From Monoplex corrugatus (Eukaryota > Mollusca > Gastropoda > Littorinimorpha > Ranellidae), in the NCBI GenBank assembly GCA_030674185.1, contig CM060307.1, positions 70,006,905 through 70,036,904 on the forward strand: 30,000 bases of DNA. Direction: 5' to 3'. Numbering within the stretch: the first letter of the stretch is position 1; each line of letters starts with the position of its first letter. Under the pieces are notes generated by a model. It saw only the letters and a program-made list of their open reading frames with translations. It was not told the DNA's origin and searched no databases. Shown piece after piece: positions 1 through 9,450 of the stretch. The position numbers and the translations under genes are program-made.

Positions 1-960
1 AGATTGTGAATGCTAAAGGATGTTAATAAACAGACTGATTGTAAATGTTAGAAGATGTTGATAAACAGATTGTGAATGCTAAAGGATGTTGATAAACAGA
101 TTGTGAATGCTAAAGGACGTTGATAAACAGACTGTGAATGCTAAAGGATGTTAATAAACAGACTGATTGTAAATGTTAGAAGATGTTGATGAACAGACTG
201 TGAATGCTAAAGGATGTTAATAAACAGACTGATTGTAAATGTTAGAAGATGTTGATAAACAGACTGTGAATGCTAAAGGATGTTAATAAACAGACTGATT
301 GTAAATGTTAGATGTTGATGAACAGACTGTGAATGCTAAAGGATGTTGATAAACAGACTGATTGTAAATGTTAGATGTTGATGAACAGATTGTGAATGCT
401 AAAGGATGTTGATAAACAGACTGATTGTAAATGTTAGAAGATGTTGATAAACAGACTGTGAATGCTAAAGGATGTTGATAAACAGACTGATTGTAAATGT
501 TAGATGTTGATGAACAGACTGTGAATGCTAAAGGATGTTGATAAACAGACTGATTGTAAATGTTAGATGTTGATGAACAGATTGTGAATGCTAAAGGATG
601 TTAATAAACAGACTGATTATGAATGTTAGAGGCTGTTGATAAACGGATTGTGAGTGTTAACAGATGTTGATAAATAGTCTGACTATGAATGTTACAGGCT
701 GTTGATAAACAGACTATGAATGTTAAAGGATACTGATAAACAGATTGTGAATGTTTGAGGATGTTGATAAACACACTGATTCTAAGTGTTAGGGAATGTT
801 ACTAAACAGACTGTTTTTGTTATGTGATGTCATCATACAGAATGTTTATGTCAGAGGATGCTACTAAACATGATGATTGTGCTAGCGGTTGTTACTAAAC
901 CGACTTATGGTGACTTTAGGGAATAACATCAAACAGACTGGGCGTATGTTAAGGAATGGT
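1..960. repeat. Minisatellite array 1, 31-35 bp units in alternating dimers
   Basis: Tandem units built on CAGACTGATTGTAAATG, then TTAGAAGATGTTGATAAA. Two unit types alternate through most of 1-600: a ~35-bp type ('GATTGTAAATGTTAGAAG') and a ~31-bp type lacking ATTG or ACTG ('ACTGTGAATGCTAAAGG'). This gives a 62-66 bp higher-order dimer. A variant of the long type loses 3 bases ('GTTAGATGTTG'). From about 640 to 960 the units decay while 'ACTAAACAGACTG' can still be traced. The array starts before the window edge. The same family recurs at 26790-28615. Confidence 0.95.
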
Positions 961-1344
961 AGTAAGGACTACTGGTATAAGTAGACGTTTCTATAAAAAT
1001 TACCAGGTAAATTCTCTTCCGCCATTTGTGTTTACAGGAAAAAGTTCTGAGTTTGAAATTTGGTATCGGATATGATTCATTTTCAACGTGTAATGTGAAT
1101 CTGTCTGAGATTTGATATAGTGGGTGTTCGCACATTACATATTTTGTTTAGCTGTTTTGTATTGCTCTTTCATAGTTTCATCCGGGCTTTTGTTTCAGTG
1201 TTTTTTCTAAGATGTAATTGTATGTATTCCCACCGTAAATAATACACAGACAAGAACAAACATAATAAACGCCATACCTTTCATTACAGTGTAGCCTTGG
1301 TTGTACCGATGTCAAAGACCTAAAAGCTTACATGCTCAGTTACT
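961..1344. other. Unassigned AT-rich sequence
   Basis: I see no open reading frame with codon structure, no tandem repeat and no recognised element between the decayed end of the minisatellite and the dispersed repeat at 1345. The short open frame at about 929-1135 looks random and has no recognisable domain. Confidence 0.5.
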
Positions 1345-1447
1345 TAGGGCCTCAAGACCTTGCAAGTGCATAGGCTTTTATGCAGGCTGATAGCTTATGA
1401 TATGACCATTCTGAATCTTCTCCATCACATTGTATTAGTGCACTATG
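1345..1447 (+). repeat. Dispersed repeat fragment, related to 29880-30000
   Basis: The block contains CATTCTGAATCTTCTCCATC followed by ATTAGTGCA. The same blocks occur in the same order near 29939-29995 (CATTCTGGATCTTCTCCATC, then ATTAGTGCA). The preceding ~60 bp also align loosely ('GGCCTCAAGACC' against 'GGACCTCTGGACC'). It is probably the 3' part of a short interspersed element or LINE tail. The family identity is not established. Confidence 0.6.
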
Positions 1448-1886
1448 GGCTTTACTCCGAGCGCGGACGCACTATCTTGAGAATCTGAAATTGAAACTTT
1501 AACTGGAAAAGCAATAAACAATATTTTGTTGAAATAATTACAAAAAATAGGATTGTTGATATGGCTTGGCCATATTGGATTTTTACCGCCCCCCCCCCCC
1601 CCCCCCTTTTGCAATTGTTTTCTTTAATTAATGCTTTGAAATAACTGTTCATATTCAGGTTAAATCGAGTGGATTGTGTCTGCGTTTTGTCTTGAAAAAA
1701 GATATTTTTCGCTCTCTTATGAAGTCGATTAGGTTCATGTAATTCAGTCAATTTCGTTTTCAAATCGATTGTGTGCTTGATGCCCCTGTCACTTGTAATG
1801 AGTTTATGTCTGGCCTTGTCAAATACAAACTGCCAGATTTAGCCAGCACAATTTGTGATTATTCTCACGATTTGTTGAGCTGGCTC
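1448..1886. other. Unassigned sequence with a C18 homopolymer
   Basis: The stretch holds an 18-base C run at 1589-1606 flanked by AT-rich DNA. I see no gene. The open frame crossing it on the minus strand contains a polyglycine tract encoded by the C run and is not credible as a protein. Confidence 0.6.
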
Positions 1887-2249
<363 letters not shown>

Positions 2250-2297
2250 TGATCACTTCAACACACAATTTGCAGCTGAAATTATGTTCGTTCGTTC

Positions 2298-2508
2298 TTT
2301 GATTTAACGTCTGTTCACTATGAGTGATATAAGACGGGGGAAAAATGGAGGATGGGAGATGGGCGAGTTGGATTGGGGGCAGAGGGGAGAATGAGTATGA
2401 GACATGAATAAGCGTGTAAATATAAAAATGGAACAAAATCTTAACACTAACAGTTAACATTAACAATGCGAAGGGAAAATTTAACGCTAAAGTACAAACT
2501 TCATAAAC
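2298..2508 (-). other. LINE 3' UTR with terminal hairpin
   Basis: This lies between the ORF2 stop and the tandem tail. Close to the end there is a two-tier hairpin: GTCT (2309-2312) pairs with AGAC (2332-2335), and inside it CACT (2316-2319) pairs with AGTG (2323-2326) around a 3-base loop. The terminal element strand reads 'GTTAAATCAAAG' and then GAAC repeats. In stringent-type LINEs the 3'-end structure is what the reverse transcriptase recognises. That role here is inference. Confidence 0.6.
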
Positions 2509-4521
2509 TTAAAGCAATACATTAACAGGACTGTGAACCAATGATTCTGAAATTTTAACTGACAAAGATTGATCTGAAGTTACTTCTTTAAAATGAGTTT
2601 CAGAATAGTTTTCTTGTGTAAACATTTTTGGTAAAAAGGAACGTAGCTTTTTGCAGTAAAATAAACAGTGAAACAGTGTGAACTGTTCTCCGCAAATACA
2701 CTTGATATTTTTACAATATTTTGTTTTCAAAGCGTTTAGCTGAATACGAAAATGAACAGCAACAATTGATCTCGAATGATATATGGAAGAATACTGCAAT
2801 TTTTTACATACATTTTGAAAAGAACGTTTTATCATTTGTTGTGTCACACACTTTTCATTGAATTGTTCATGAAAACGAATCCATGAGGCTGATTCTAGCA
2901 AGCCGCAAGCTTCTTTTACGGAAGTTTTAATACGTAATTCTATAGTATTATCAGTGCTGTGTGCACCTTGCTTAGCTGCTCTGTCTACTACTTCGTTGCC
3001 GTGAAGACCAACGTGAGAAGGCACCCAGCATAAACTGATATATGTACCTTTTGTCCTTAAACGATGTATAAGATGATTTGCCTCAGTAATTAAGTCAGGT
3101 CTTGTGTCTGTATCAAAAGACTGTAAGGCATATAATACAGATTTTGAATCAACAAAGAGAACTACTTTGACAAATACAGGTTTAAGGTCTACTAAATAAT
3201 GCAACGCTTGTATAATAGCGACTAATTCCGCTGTAAATATAGATATATTTGGCCCAATGAAAAATGACTTTTGTATTCTAAATTTTGGAACATAAAACGC
3301 TGCTCCAGCAGATTTATTTTCTAATACTGACCCATCGGTAAAAATATGGAGGTGGGTACGGTAATTTTCATCGACGTGTTCTCTCGCTGTGCATATCGAA
3401 ATGTTAATATTTTCATATTTCTTAGCATCTGTATAATCAATATCAAAAGTGGCTTTAAGCATTTCCCATGTAGGGATAGGCGTTGTGGATGGTGTCTCAG
3501 CTATTTCATCCAAATTTATGTTAGACTGTTTGACTAAGTCAGAGACATAAGTTGCAACAGTCATTTGTGATGAAATGTTGCTTGCTCGTTTTGGAAAGTC
3601 AACATCAGACCTTAGTTTAATTTCCTTGCTCACAAAATTGTCCGTTTGTGAAGTAGTTCTGACTGCAAACTTTGCTGTCGCTAGCTCACGATAGTTGTTC
3701 AGAGACAGAATTCCAGCAACTTTGTACGTTTCCAGATTTGAAGCATGGACTGGTACACCTAGTGCAATTTTAAGACTTTTGCAGTCTAAGCTTTGAATCT
3801 TCTTTAGTAAATATTTTGGTGCACTGAAGAACACCTCTTGTGCATAGGATAATTTAGATCTTACAAGTGCTGTTGATAGATGAAGTAGTATGTTTGTATC
3901 CATTCCCCAGGGAAATATGCTTATTATCTTTAGAAAATTTAAGGCTTTTCTTGCTTTTGTTAAAACATAATCAAAATGGACATTCCAGTTTAATTTCGAT
4001 GTTATAAAAACTCCCAGAAATTTTACCACCTGTTTGTAATGTATCACTTCACCATGCAGTCTGAAAGTAGGCAAGTTATTTAAAGTACCACCAGGATTAA
4101 ATAGCATCATGTTAGTTTTTTCAGTTGATAACGATAGACCATTTTCTAACATGTAGTTTCCAAGACTATCAAGATCAGATTGATACACCTTCCTGATGTA
4201 ATTCTGTGTTCTCTGGGGAGTTGTCTTTTTTAAAGTAATATTCATCCATATGCATATATCATCAGCGTACTGTACCAAAACAACACGATTTGAGAGTACA
4301 TTAGGAAGATCATGTATAAGGATATTAAATAATATAGGTGCTATCACTGAACCTTGAGGAATTCCCATATCAAGACATCGTGAAGTAGAATAACTTGTTC
4401 CCACTCTTGCCTGAATTGTTCTATTGGCTAAATAGGACTTAATATAATTATACATATTGCCAGACAGACCAATAGATTTCAGCTTGTACAATAATCGTGT
4501 ATGCCAAACTTGATCATAAGC
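2509..4521 (-). pseudogene. LINE ORF2, part 3: RT palm/thumb, RNase H, Cys/His motif
   Basis: About 660 codons are open after the second frameshift. The piece starts inside RT motif A ('KAYDQVWHTR'), then motif B (GIPQGSVIAPILFN, about residues 43-56 counted from the TTG codon at 4491) and the catalytic YADD (75-78). The RNase H domain spans roughly residues 380-510, with all four acidic residues visible: D386 in FTDGS, E422 in TAELVAI, D448 in FVDSKS and D503 in NEVVDRAAK. Near the C-terminus there is C598-x-C600, H608 and C613 (ICGEQFTLFHC), the knuckle-like motif usual at the end of I-group ORF2 proteins. The frame ends at the stop at 2509. By motif content the catalytic residues of both enzymes are intact. 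This piece cannot be made alone because it is out of frame with the upstream part. Confidence 0.93.
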
Positions 4522-4526
4522 TTTTT

Positions 4527-4749
4527 CACATCAAAAAAGGTTGCTAAAAGACTTTTTCTACGGGCAAATTGTTGTTTTATCTGAGTTGTAAGTTTAACCA
4601 GGTGCTCAACTGTGGATCTCCCTTTTCTGAAACCTGCCTGGTTTACCGGAATAACGTTATTTTTATCACAGTAATGTATAAGTCTGTTCAAGACCAATCT
4701 TTCCATTAGTTTGCTCGTATGGGACGTCAACGCAATAGGTCTGTAACTG
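4527..4749 (-). pseudogene. LINE ORF2, part 2: RT fingers to motif A
   Basis: A short middle frame between the two frameshifts. It reads through SYRPIALTSHTSKLMERL, then NQAGFRKGRSTVEHL, and ends at the motif A aspartate in 'ATFFDVKK'. These are standard RT motifs 2, 2a and A of the LINE type. On either side the reading frame changes by one base, at T6 (4750-4755) and at T5 (4522-4526) as read on the plus strand. The protein reads naturally across both joins once frame is ignored, so I treat all three parts as one ORF2. Confidence 0.9.
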
Positions 4750-4755
4750 TTTTTT

Positions 4756-6354
4756 ATTGTTTTTAGGCTTTCCTGCTTTTAATATGGGTATAACAACAGA
4801 CTTTTGCCATACCTGTGGTACAGTTCCATTCACCCAGCATTTCTGAAAATTTTTGTGTAAGAATATAATATAATTTTCTGGAAGATGCTTAATCATTTCA
4901 ATTGAAACTGCATCGACACCTACCGAACTCCTTTTGTTGTGTAGAAACAAGATAGTGTTTTTTAGCTCTTCTAGGGTGATCGGAGAATTAAACCAGCAAT
5001 CAGTCTGAGTTATTGGATCAGTGAAGATAGGGTTGTTAGCTACCGTTTCTCTGTAGTGTTTGCAGTTAGGAGACAACCCATCTACTTTACTATTTTCAGC
5101 AAAGAGTTCTACAAAAGTTTCAGCTTTGTCCATGTCGGAAGGAAATTTGTGACATGTATCAATCATTATTGGAAATCTAGGTAAGTTGGCTCCGTTTTTC
5201 ATTTGATTCATTTTTGTCCAGACTTTATGAAAATCCTTAAAATCTGAAATTTCTTTGGTGCAGTATGATGCCCAATAATCTTTCTTTGCTTCAGCGATGA
5301 TTTTATTACACTGGGTGTTAGCTTTTTTCATTTCCATGTGATCGTCCGGTTTTCTGCTTTTGATGTAGATTTTGAATTTATCTTTTTTATACTGAACTGC
5401 TTTCTCGCATGCCTCTGTCCACCAAACATTACCCAAACGATTATTAGACTTAAAAGTTTTGAGTTTCGGAATGGAGAGGTCTGCAGCAGCTAGAACTGAC
5501 TCCTGGAACTTAGAAAACATAACGTCTACATTTTCACTTTCATAATGCTTATATTCTTGTTTAGCAAGAGCAGTCTGAAACATGGTCCAATCAGCACGCA
5601 TGTAATTATATTTTGGTATAATGTCAGGAGTGCTGTCTTTCATCCTGATGTTGTCATTTGTTATTGTTATGATGATAGGTAAGTGATCACTTCCCAAAGT
5701 ATCTCTGTGAGTGTCCCAGGTACAGCATGGTACTAATTCTGGTGATATTAGTGACAGATCGATGGCTGTTGCCCGGTGTTTGGAAACATCAGGAATTCTG
5801 GTGACACTCCCATCATTCAAAAGATAAAGCGCACTGTCAACTATGTTTTCTACTAAACGATTGCTTGTAACAGTACAACAATCTTTTTCCCAAAACGGGG
5901 AGTGGGAATTAAAGTCTCCACCTATTAGCCATCTACCGTGCTGAAGATCCGGAATCGTACGCAGCCATTCTGTATTGTGGTCATTTGGACCTGTTGTCAG
6001 GTAGACTGACAAAACGTTCAGGATGAAAGAATTACTGAATTGTACTGTGGCGGCACAAGCGTGTAAGTCTTCAGTGGATGTTAAAACTGGGGAGTTAAAT
6101 ATGTGATACTGCAACTCTTTAAGTATATATATCGCAATAGCTACCTTCTTCCCGGGATTTCCTAAGTCATATATTGGAGGATAATAATAATTTTGGAGGT
6201 TGGGAAGTTTGGTTGAGATAACATTAAGGGACTGCAAAATTAAAACTTCACACTGATTTGATGAGAGAAAATGTTCCAGGTATGCGGAATTGGTGGAAAT
6301 AGATCTACAATTCCACTGCAAAAATTTGATTTGTGATTGTTGGCGCAGTTTCAT
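4756..6354 (-). pseudogene. LINE ORF2, part 1: AP endonuclease domain and start of RT
   Basis: It starts at ATG 6354 (MKLRQQSQIKFLQWNCRSI). The AP-endonuclease fold runs over about residues 8-230. Visible motifs are N15 in QWNCRS, Y118 in SVYLTT, D147 and N149 in GGDFNSHSPFW, D199 in AIDLSLIS, and D223-H224 in GSDHLPI. The metal-binding glutamate expected after 'ILQ' is serine (S42, 'LILQSLNV'), so nicking activity is doubtful. A linker follows, then RT motifs 0-1 (VGVDAVSIEMIKHLP, then VPQVWQKSVVIPILKAGKPK), where the frame breaks. In the family this enzyme nicks the target and primes reverse transcription. The upstream neighbour is ORF1, ~375 bp away. Confidence 0.92.
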
Positions 6355-6729
6355 TGTTGGCTAATCTCCTATGTTAAATTAAAGGTTATTTGTTTGATAA
6401 TCACGAAGACTTTGGTTTTCTGCGTACGAGAAAAAATGGCCAGAAAGAAAACATTAACTACTTAGACTACTAATAAAAGGTAGGGGGGAAAATGTAGTTA
6501 AAACTATGGGAAAAAGTCCTTCTAATAGAGAAAATAGGTAGATTATGAACAGAAACAAATAACAAATAAATAAAACAATGGTATACACGCCGTCAAATGT
6601 ACGGAGATTATAGTCTGACCGAGTCTTGATAGTCTGACTAAGTAAATTCTAGCGTTTGTATACTTTCATCAAGGGAATTGTCAGAGATGATGAGTCCTGT
6701 GACAAGAATCGTTGATAACTGTAGATATA
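6355..6729 (-). other. LINE spacer between ORF1 and ORF2
   Basis: A non-coding gap of ~375 bp, pyrimidine-rich on the element strand, with stops in all frames. ORF2 therefore has no overlap with ORF1 and would need re-initiation or internal entry to be translated. I see no structure I can support here. Confidence 0.6.
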
Positions 6730-7647
6730 CTAAAACATATCATATTGCAGCCACCACGGTTCGAAGTTGTTAAAATGGTGGAACCTTCCTCGGGGGAATC
6801 TAGAGGAGTGTAGCCGTGAAGAATGTGATCGTGTTGTTCTCCTAGGGGTCTCCCAAAACAGATCCCGAACGTGTCTTCCCAGGTTCCCCGCTATCACGCT
6901 GCTTCCTCTGGCAGTGGGGTGTATATTGTCGTGAAGAAACTGCTGGTTGGTGCGAAGGTTTTCGTGGGAGACAAAAGATACGTTTTTGATGTCAACAAGC
7001 TCAGCAGATAAGAAAGCGTTGTACAAATTCCGCTGAACCTCCATACGTGCATGTCGTACAGGGGCGACCTTGCTGATGACTATCTTTGTGTTTGGGTATT
7101 TTTGTGCTACATATTTGATGCAAGTAGTAAGATGTTGAGTTGTTGTTGCGATATCTTTATTTAGTTCGTGAACACCACAATGGAAAACGATACAGTCCGC
7201 AGGAATGTCAAATTGAGATAGAGTCTTGTCTAAAGAGCCTTTTATGTCATTAATGTTATTCACAGCACACGAGTCTCCTTCGAAACCGTAAGATCGTCCC
7301 AGTCTTCTTGAGTTTACATCTCTCAACACCGAATCGTGGACAGTCAGAACATACGGAAGGTCGTGGTTCTTATTACGTTGTTCTGATATCTGCGGAGGGT
7401 GTGACGTTGCATGTTTGCGCTGTGAGGTGACGTCTTTAGCTTTTTTGATGTCATGATGTTCTTTCCCGTCTTTGGTTTTCTTTTCGGGCACTGTTTTCGC
7501 TTGCTTTGAGTTATTCCTGCTACATTTTGTTTCGTTTGATTTTTGTGGCTGTTGATCGTCCTGCCTGTGTGTGTGTTTTTGTTTAAGAACGTCTGCGTAC
7601 GTGGGATTTGTGTCATGGATCATGCTCTCTGTCTTAATTGTACACAA
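6730..7647 (-). CDS. LINE ORF1 with SGNH/GDSL esterase-like domain
   Basis: An intact 305-residue frame. Residues 1-95 are polar, Lys/Gln-rich and probably disordered. Residues ~99-265 look like an SGNH hydrolase fold. Block I is 'VLTVHDSVLRDVNS', with Ser106 in the nucleophile place. Block III is 'VFHCGVHELN' (~154-163), where the usual Asn position reads His160. Block V is HDNIHPTARG, with Asp240 and His243 as the expected dyad. The C-terminal tail (266-305) is rich in Arg, Ser, His and Phe (RRTTRSHSSRLHSSRF) and is a likely RNA-binding tail. Esterase-like ORF1 proteins are established in CR1/L2-type LINEs, where they are thought to act in RNP assembly or membrane contact. Here the gene precedes an ORF2 that has RNase H. 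The upstream start at 7647 is the first ATG; ATGs at 7623 and 7616 also exist, the latter in another frame. Confidence 0.85.
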   Translation of the reverse strand: MCTIKTESMIHDTNPTYADVLKQKHTHRQDDQQPQKSNETKCSRNNSKQAKTVPEKKTKDGKEHHDIKKAKDVTSQRKHATSHPPQISEQRNKNHDLPYVLTVHDSVLRDVNSRRLGRSYGFEGDSCAVNNINDIKGSLDKTLSQFDIPADCIVFHCGVHELNKDIATTTQHLTTCIKYVAQKYPNTKIVISKVAPVRHARMEVQRNLYNAFLSAELVDIKNVSFVSHENLRTNQQFLHDNIHPTARGSSVIAGNLGRHVRDLFWETPRRTTRSHSSRLHSSRFPRGRFHHFNNFEPWWLQYDMF

Positions 7648-8034
7648 AACTTACATATGAATGGAATTGTTTAAATAGTCATGAAATTTTGATCATTATA
7701 AAAGTAAGCTGATTTAAAACATCACTGGCATTGTCTTGCTGCTGTAATAATTGGCTCATGTCATATTCAACTGATAAATATTCCAAAGATCTTGGCTGAA
7801 ATGGACTGGTAGCTGTTTCACGATTGCTGTTGCCATTACAGCCACTGCTGCTCTCGTTTTATTGGCGTTGGATGATATCAGAGGTTGTTTGCTGTTTGTT
7901 AGTAAGAGGTACGTAGTGGGAGCTGATGTTTGTCAGCGATTTTAGTGTCTTTGCTGGTATTACTTTCATCACTCGGGTTGTCGTCGTCTTTGTATGTTAT
8001 TGTATTTCTTTTAATAATTATGATCGTCCTGCAT
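7648..8034. other. LINE 5' UTR or flank
   Basis: About 390 bp between the ORF1 start and the next dispersed repeat. There is no coding frame with recognisable content. It could be the LINE 5' UTR, but there is no poly-pyrimidine start or target-site duplication to mark the boundary. Confidence 0.45.
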
Positions 8035-8613
8035 CCCACCCCCATCCAACCCCAATGCAAGGGATCTTTCAGTATAAATAATATCCCCACCTTCTGGAAA
8101 TTCAGTGCCAGGAATTTCCTCTTTTCTGTCATTCTCTTTCATTCTGCCTTGTTCCTTTGTTTTCTGTCATTTTTTTCCCTATCATTTTCAGCCTTGCTGG
8201 GCCATTCATCTGTATGTATTCGATATAAATCATAGGACTGATAATTGGGTGCATATATTATGTGCATTTTTGGTTCTAGGAAAATGAGATATGCGTAAAC
8301 AATTTTAGGCAATTTAGGCCTGTTTTTATATATGTTTGGTGTCCTTTGTCATGTTTAAATTTGTATTCGGATAGTTTTTTTAAATCCCTTGGGTAATAGA
8401 TGGTAGTTTTTTTTAATCCCTTCTGTAATAAATTGCACGGAATGGTCAAGCCAGGGGCATGCCCTTAGATTATGTGCGCGAATGCATTGATATGTGTACT
8501 AAATTTTCTTTCCCTTTTTTTCCTGTTGAAGTATTGTATATACTTTGAAACGTTCATAGCCCTGATATGGCTCTAAGCAATCGGCTTGACATTAAACAAA
8601 AATAACAATAACA
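8035..8613 (+). repeat. Dispersed ~560-bp repeat family, copy A
   Basis: It shares ordered blocks with copies B-E: AGTATAAATA at 8071-8080, ATATCCCCACCTTCTGGAAA, a pyrimidine-rich stretch with 'TTCTGTCATT', 'GGGCCATTCATCTGTATG', 'GATTATGTGCGCGAATGCA', 'CATAGCCCTGATATGGC' and a terminal ATTAAACAAAAATAACAATA tail. Tandem AACAAT-like tails suggest a non-LTR or SINE 3' end at 8613. It has no coding capacity and is in the opposite orientation to the other four copies. Confidence 0.85.
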
Positions 8614-9084
8614 CCCCCACTCCCACCCCTTCCTTTATGATTCTGATCTATTTTTTTTTCAATCCTGACGTTTGGAACGCCGAAGCTGTCACGGGAGAAA
8701 GGAAATACCGGTTTGATTGAGTTTTAAGGTCAGGACATGCGAAATGCCATAAGAGCTCAGTCTACCTATCCAGATCTTCTTCGGTTGTCCTCTGGTCTTG
8801 AGCCAGGCTTCCGTGTGCTGTATACATGGTGGGCTGGGTGGTCAGTTGGGAGTCGTGAGAGGTGTTCGAACAATCTATTTGTTGTTGAATGTAATAGTCG
8901 ATTGCCTGTTACCCTCACCGTTTTTCTGATCTCTGTATCACAGATCATGCCTTGCCGGGTTTTATTACAAGCTTTCTTCAAACAGCATATCTTGCAGGTG
9001 GCCATTTTGCATTCGAGTCTTCTTTTTTTGTTTGTTCCATTTTCTACACCACTTAATGGCCACAGAAGCTGGCACAGTTTTTAC
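8614..9084. other. Mostly unassigned; possible LINE fragment at 8739-8802
   Basis: On the minus strand, 8739-8802 can be read as 'KTRGQPKKIWIGRLSSYGI'. This resembles the GRPKKxW motif near the C-terminus of many LINE ORF2 proteins. The match is short, and the surrounding frames break. Nothing else is recognisable. Confidence 0.3.
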
Positions 9085-9450
9085 AATGTGATGATGATGA
9101 TGTCGACGAGGATGATAATCACGAGACTGCGTGACAGGGCTGTACATGTACCTACACTTGCAATCATAATATACCCTGACGTCAACCAGGCCCGAGAGAT
9201 ACAGACACCTGCAGTGCTGGTCAGAAGATTTGAGCAACACCCTCAATGACGCATCCGTGAAGTGGATGAGACTCGACCGAGTGGTCCCAGTCTTCTCAAT
9301 GAGCCCATAGCATGCCCAACTCTAAGTAGGAGCCGGTTAGAGCCAAAAAATCCCACACTGATACAGTTTTGTAGGAACTGGTGGAGATTCGAATCCACAA
9401 CCTTCCAGTCGGTAGTCCGTTGCGCTATTCACTACACCACGGCGACTGGT
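9085..9450 (-). repeat. tRNA-derived SINE
   Basis: On the minus strand a tRNA-like head starts at about 9446 with 'GTCGCCG' and an A-box-like 'GTGGTGTAGTGAATAGCGC', followed by a B-box-like 'GGATTCGAATCTCC' (about 9380-9393). The acceptor stem does not close, so it is not a tRNA gene. A body follows ('GACTGGGACCACTCGGTCGA', 'CCACTTCACGGATGCGTC'), and an (ATC)n-like tail near 9088-9105. The A-box to B-box spacing fits a pol III promoter, which is established for SINEs. Confidence 0.7.

Larger units (their letters stand above)
2286..7647 (-). mobile_element. Non-LTR retrotransposon (LINE) with SGNH-type ORF1 and RNase H-containing ORF2
   Basis: A minus-strand element with ORF1 (6730-7647), a ~375-bp spacer, ORF2 (2509-6354, two frameshifts) and a 3' UTR. 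The 3' end carries a short tandem tail, read on the plus strand as (GTTC)3 at 2286-2297. ORF2 has AP endonuclease, reverse transcriptase, RNase H and a Cys/His motif in order. By established family rules, the RNase H places it in or near the I superfamily (I, Nimb and relatives). The 5' end is unresolved and could extend through 7648-8034. I found no convincing target-site duplication. Only two frameshifts interrupt about 4.8 kb of coding sequence, so the copy is young or the breaks are assembly errors. Confidence 0.93.

Noticed and set aside
2274..7802. GCTGAAAT at 2274-2281 and 7795-7802 as a target-site duplication of the LINE
   Set aside because: It is only 8 bp, and the left copy is not adjacent to the tail, so chance is likely.
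8737..9249. A 170-codon plus-strand frame
   Set aside because: It crosses from unassigned DNA into a SINE that is on the opposite strand, and the protein has no recognisable domain.
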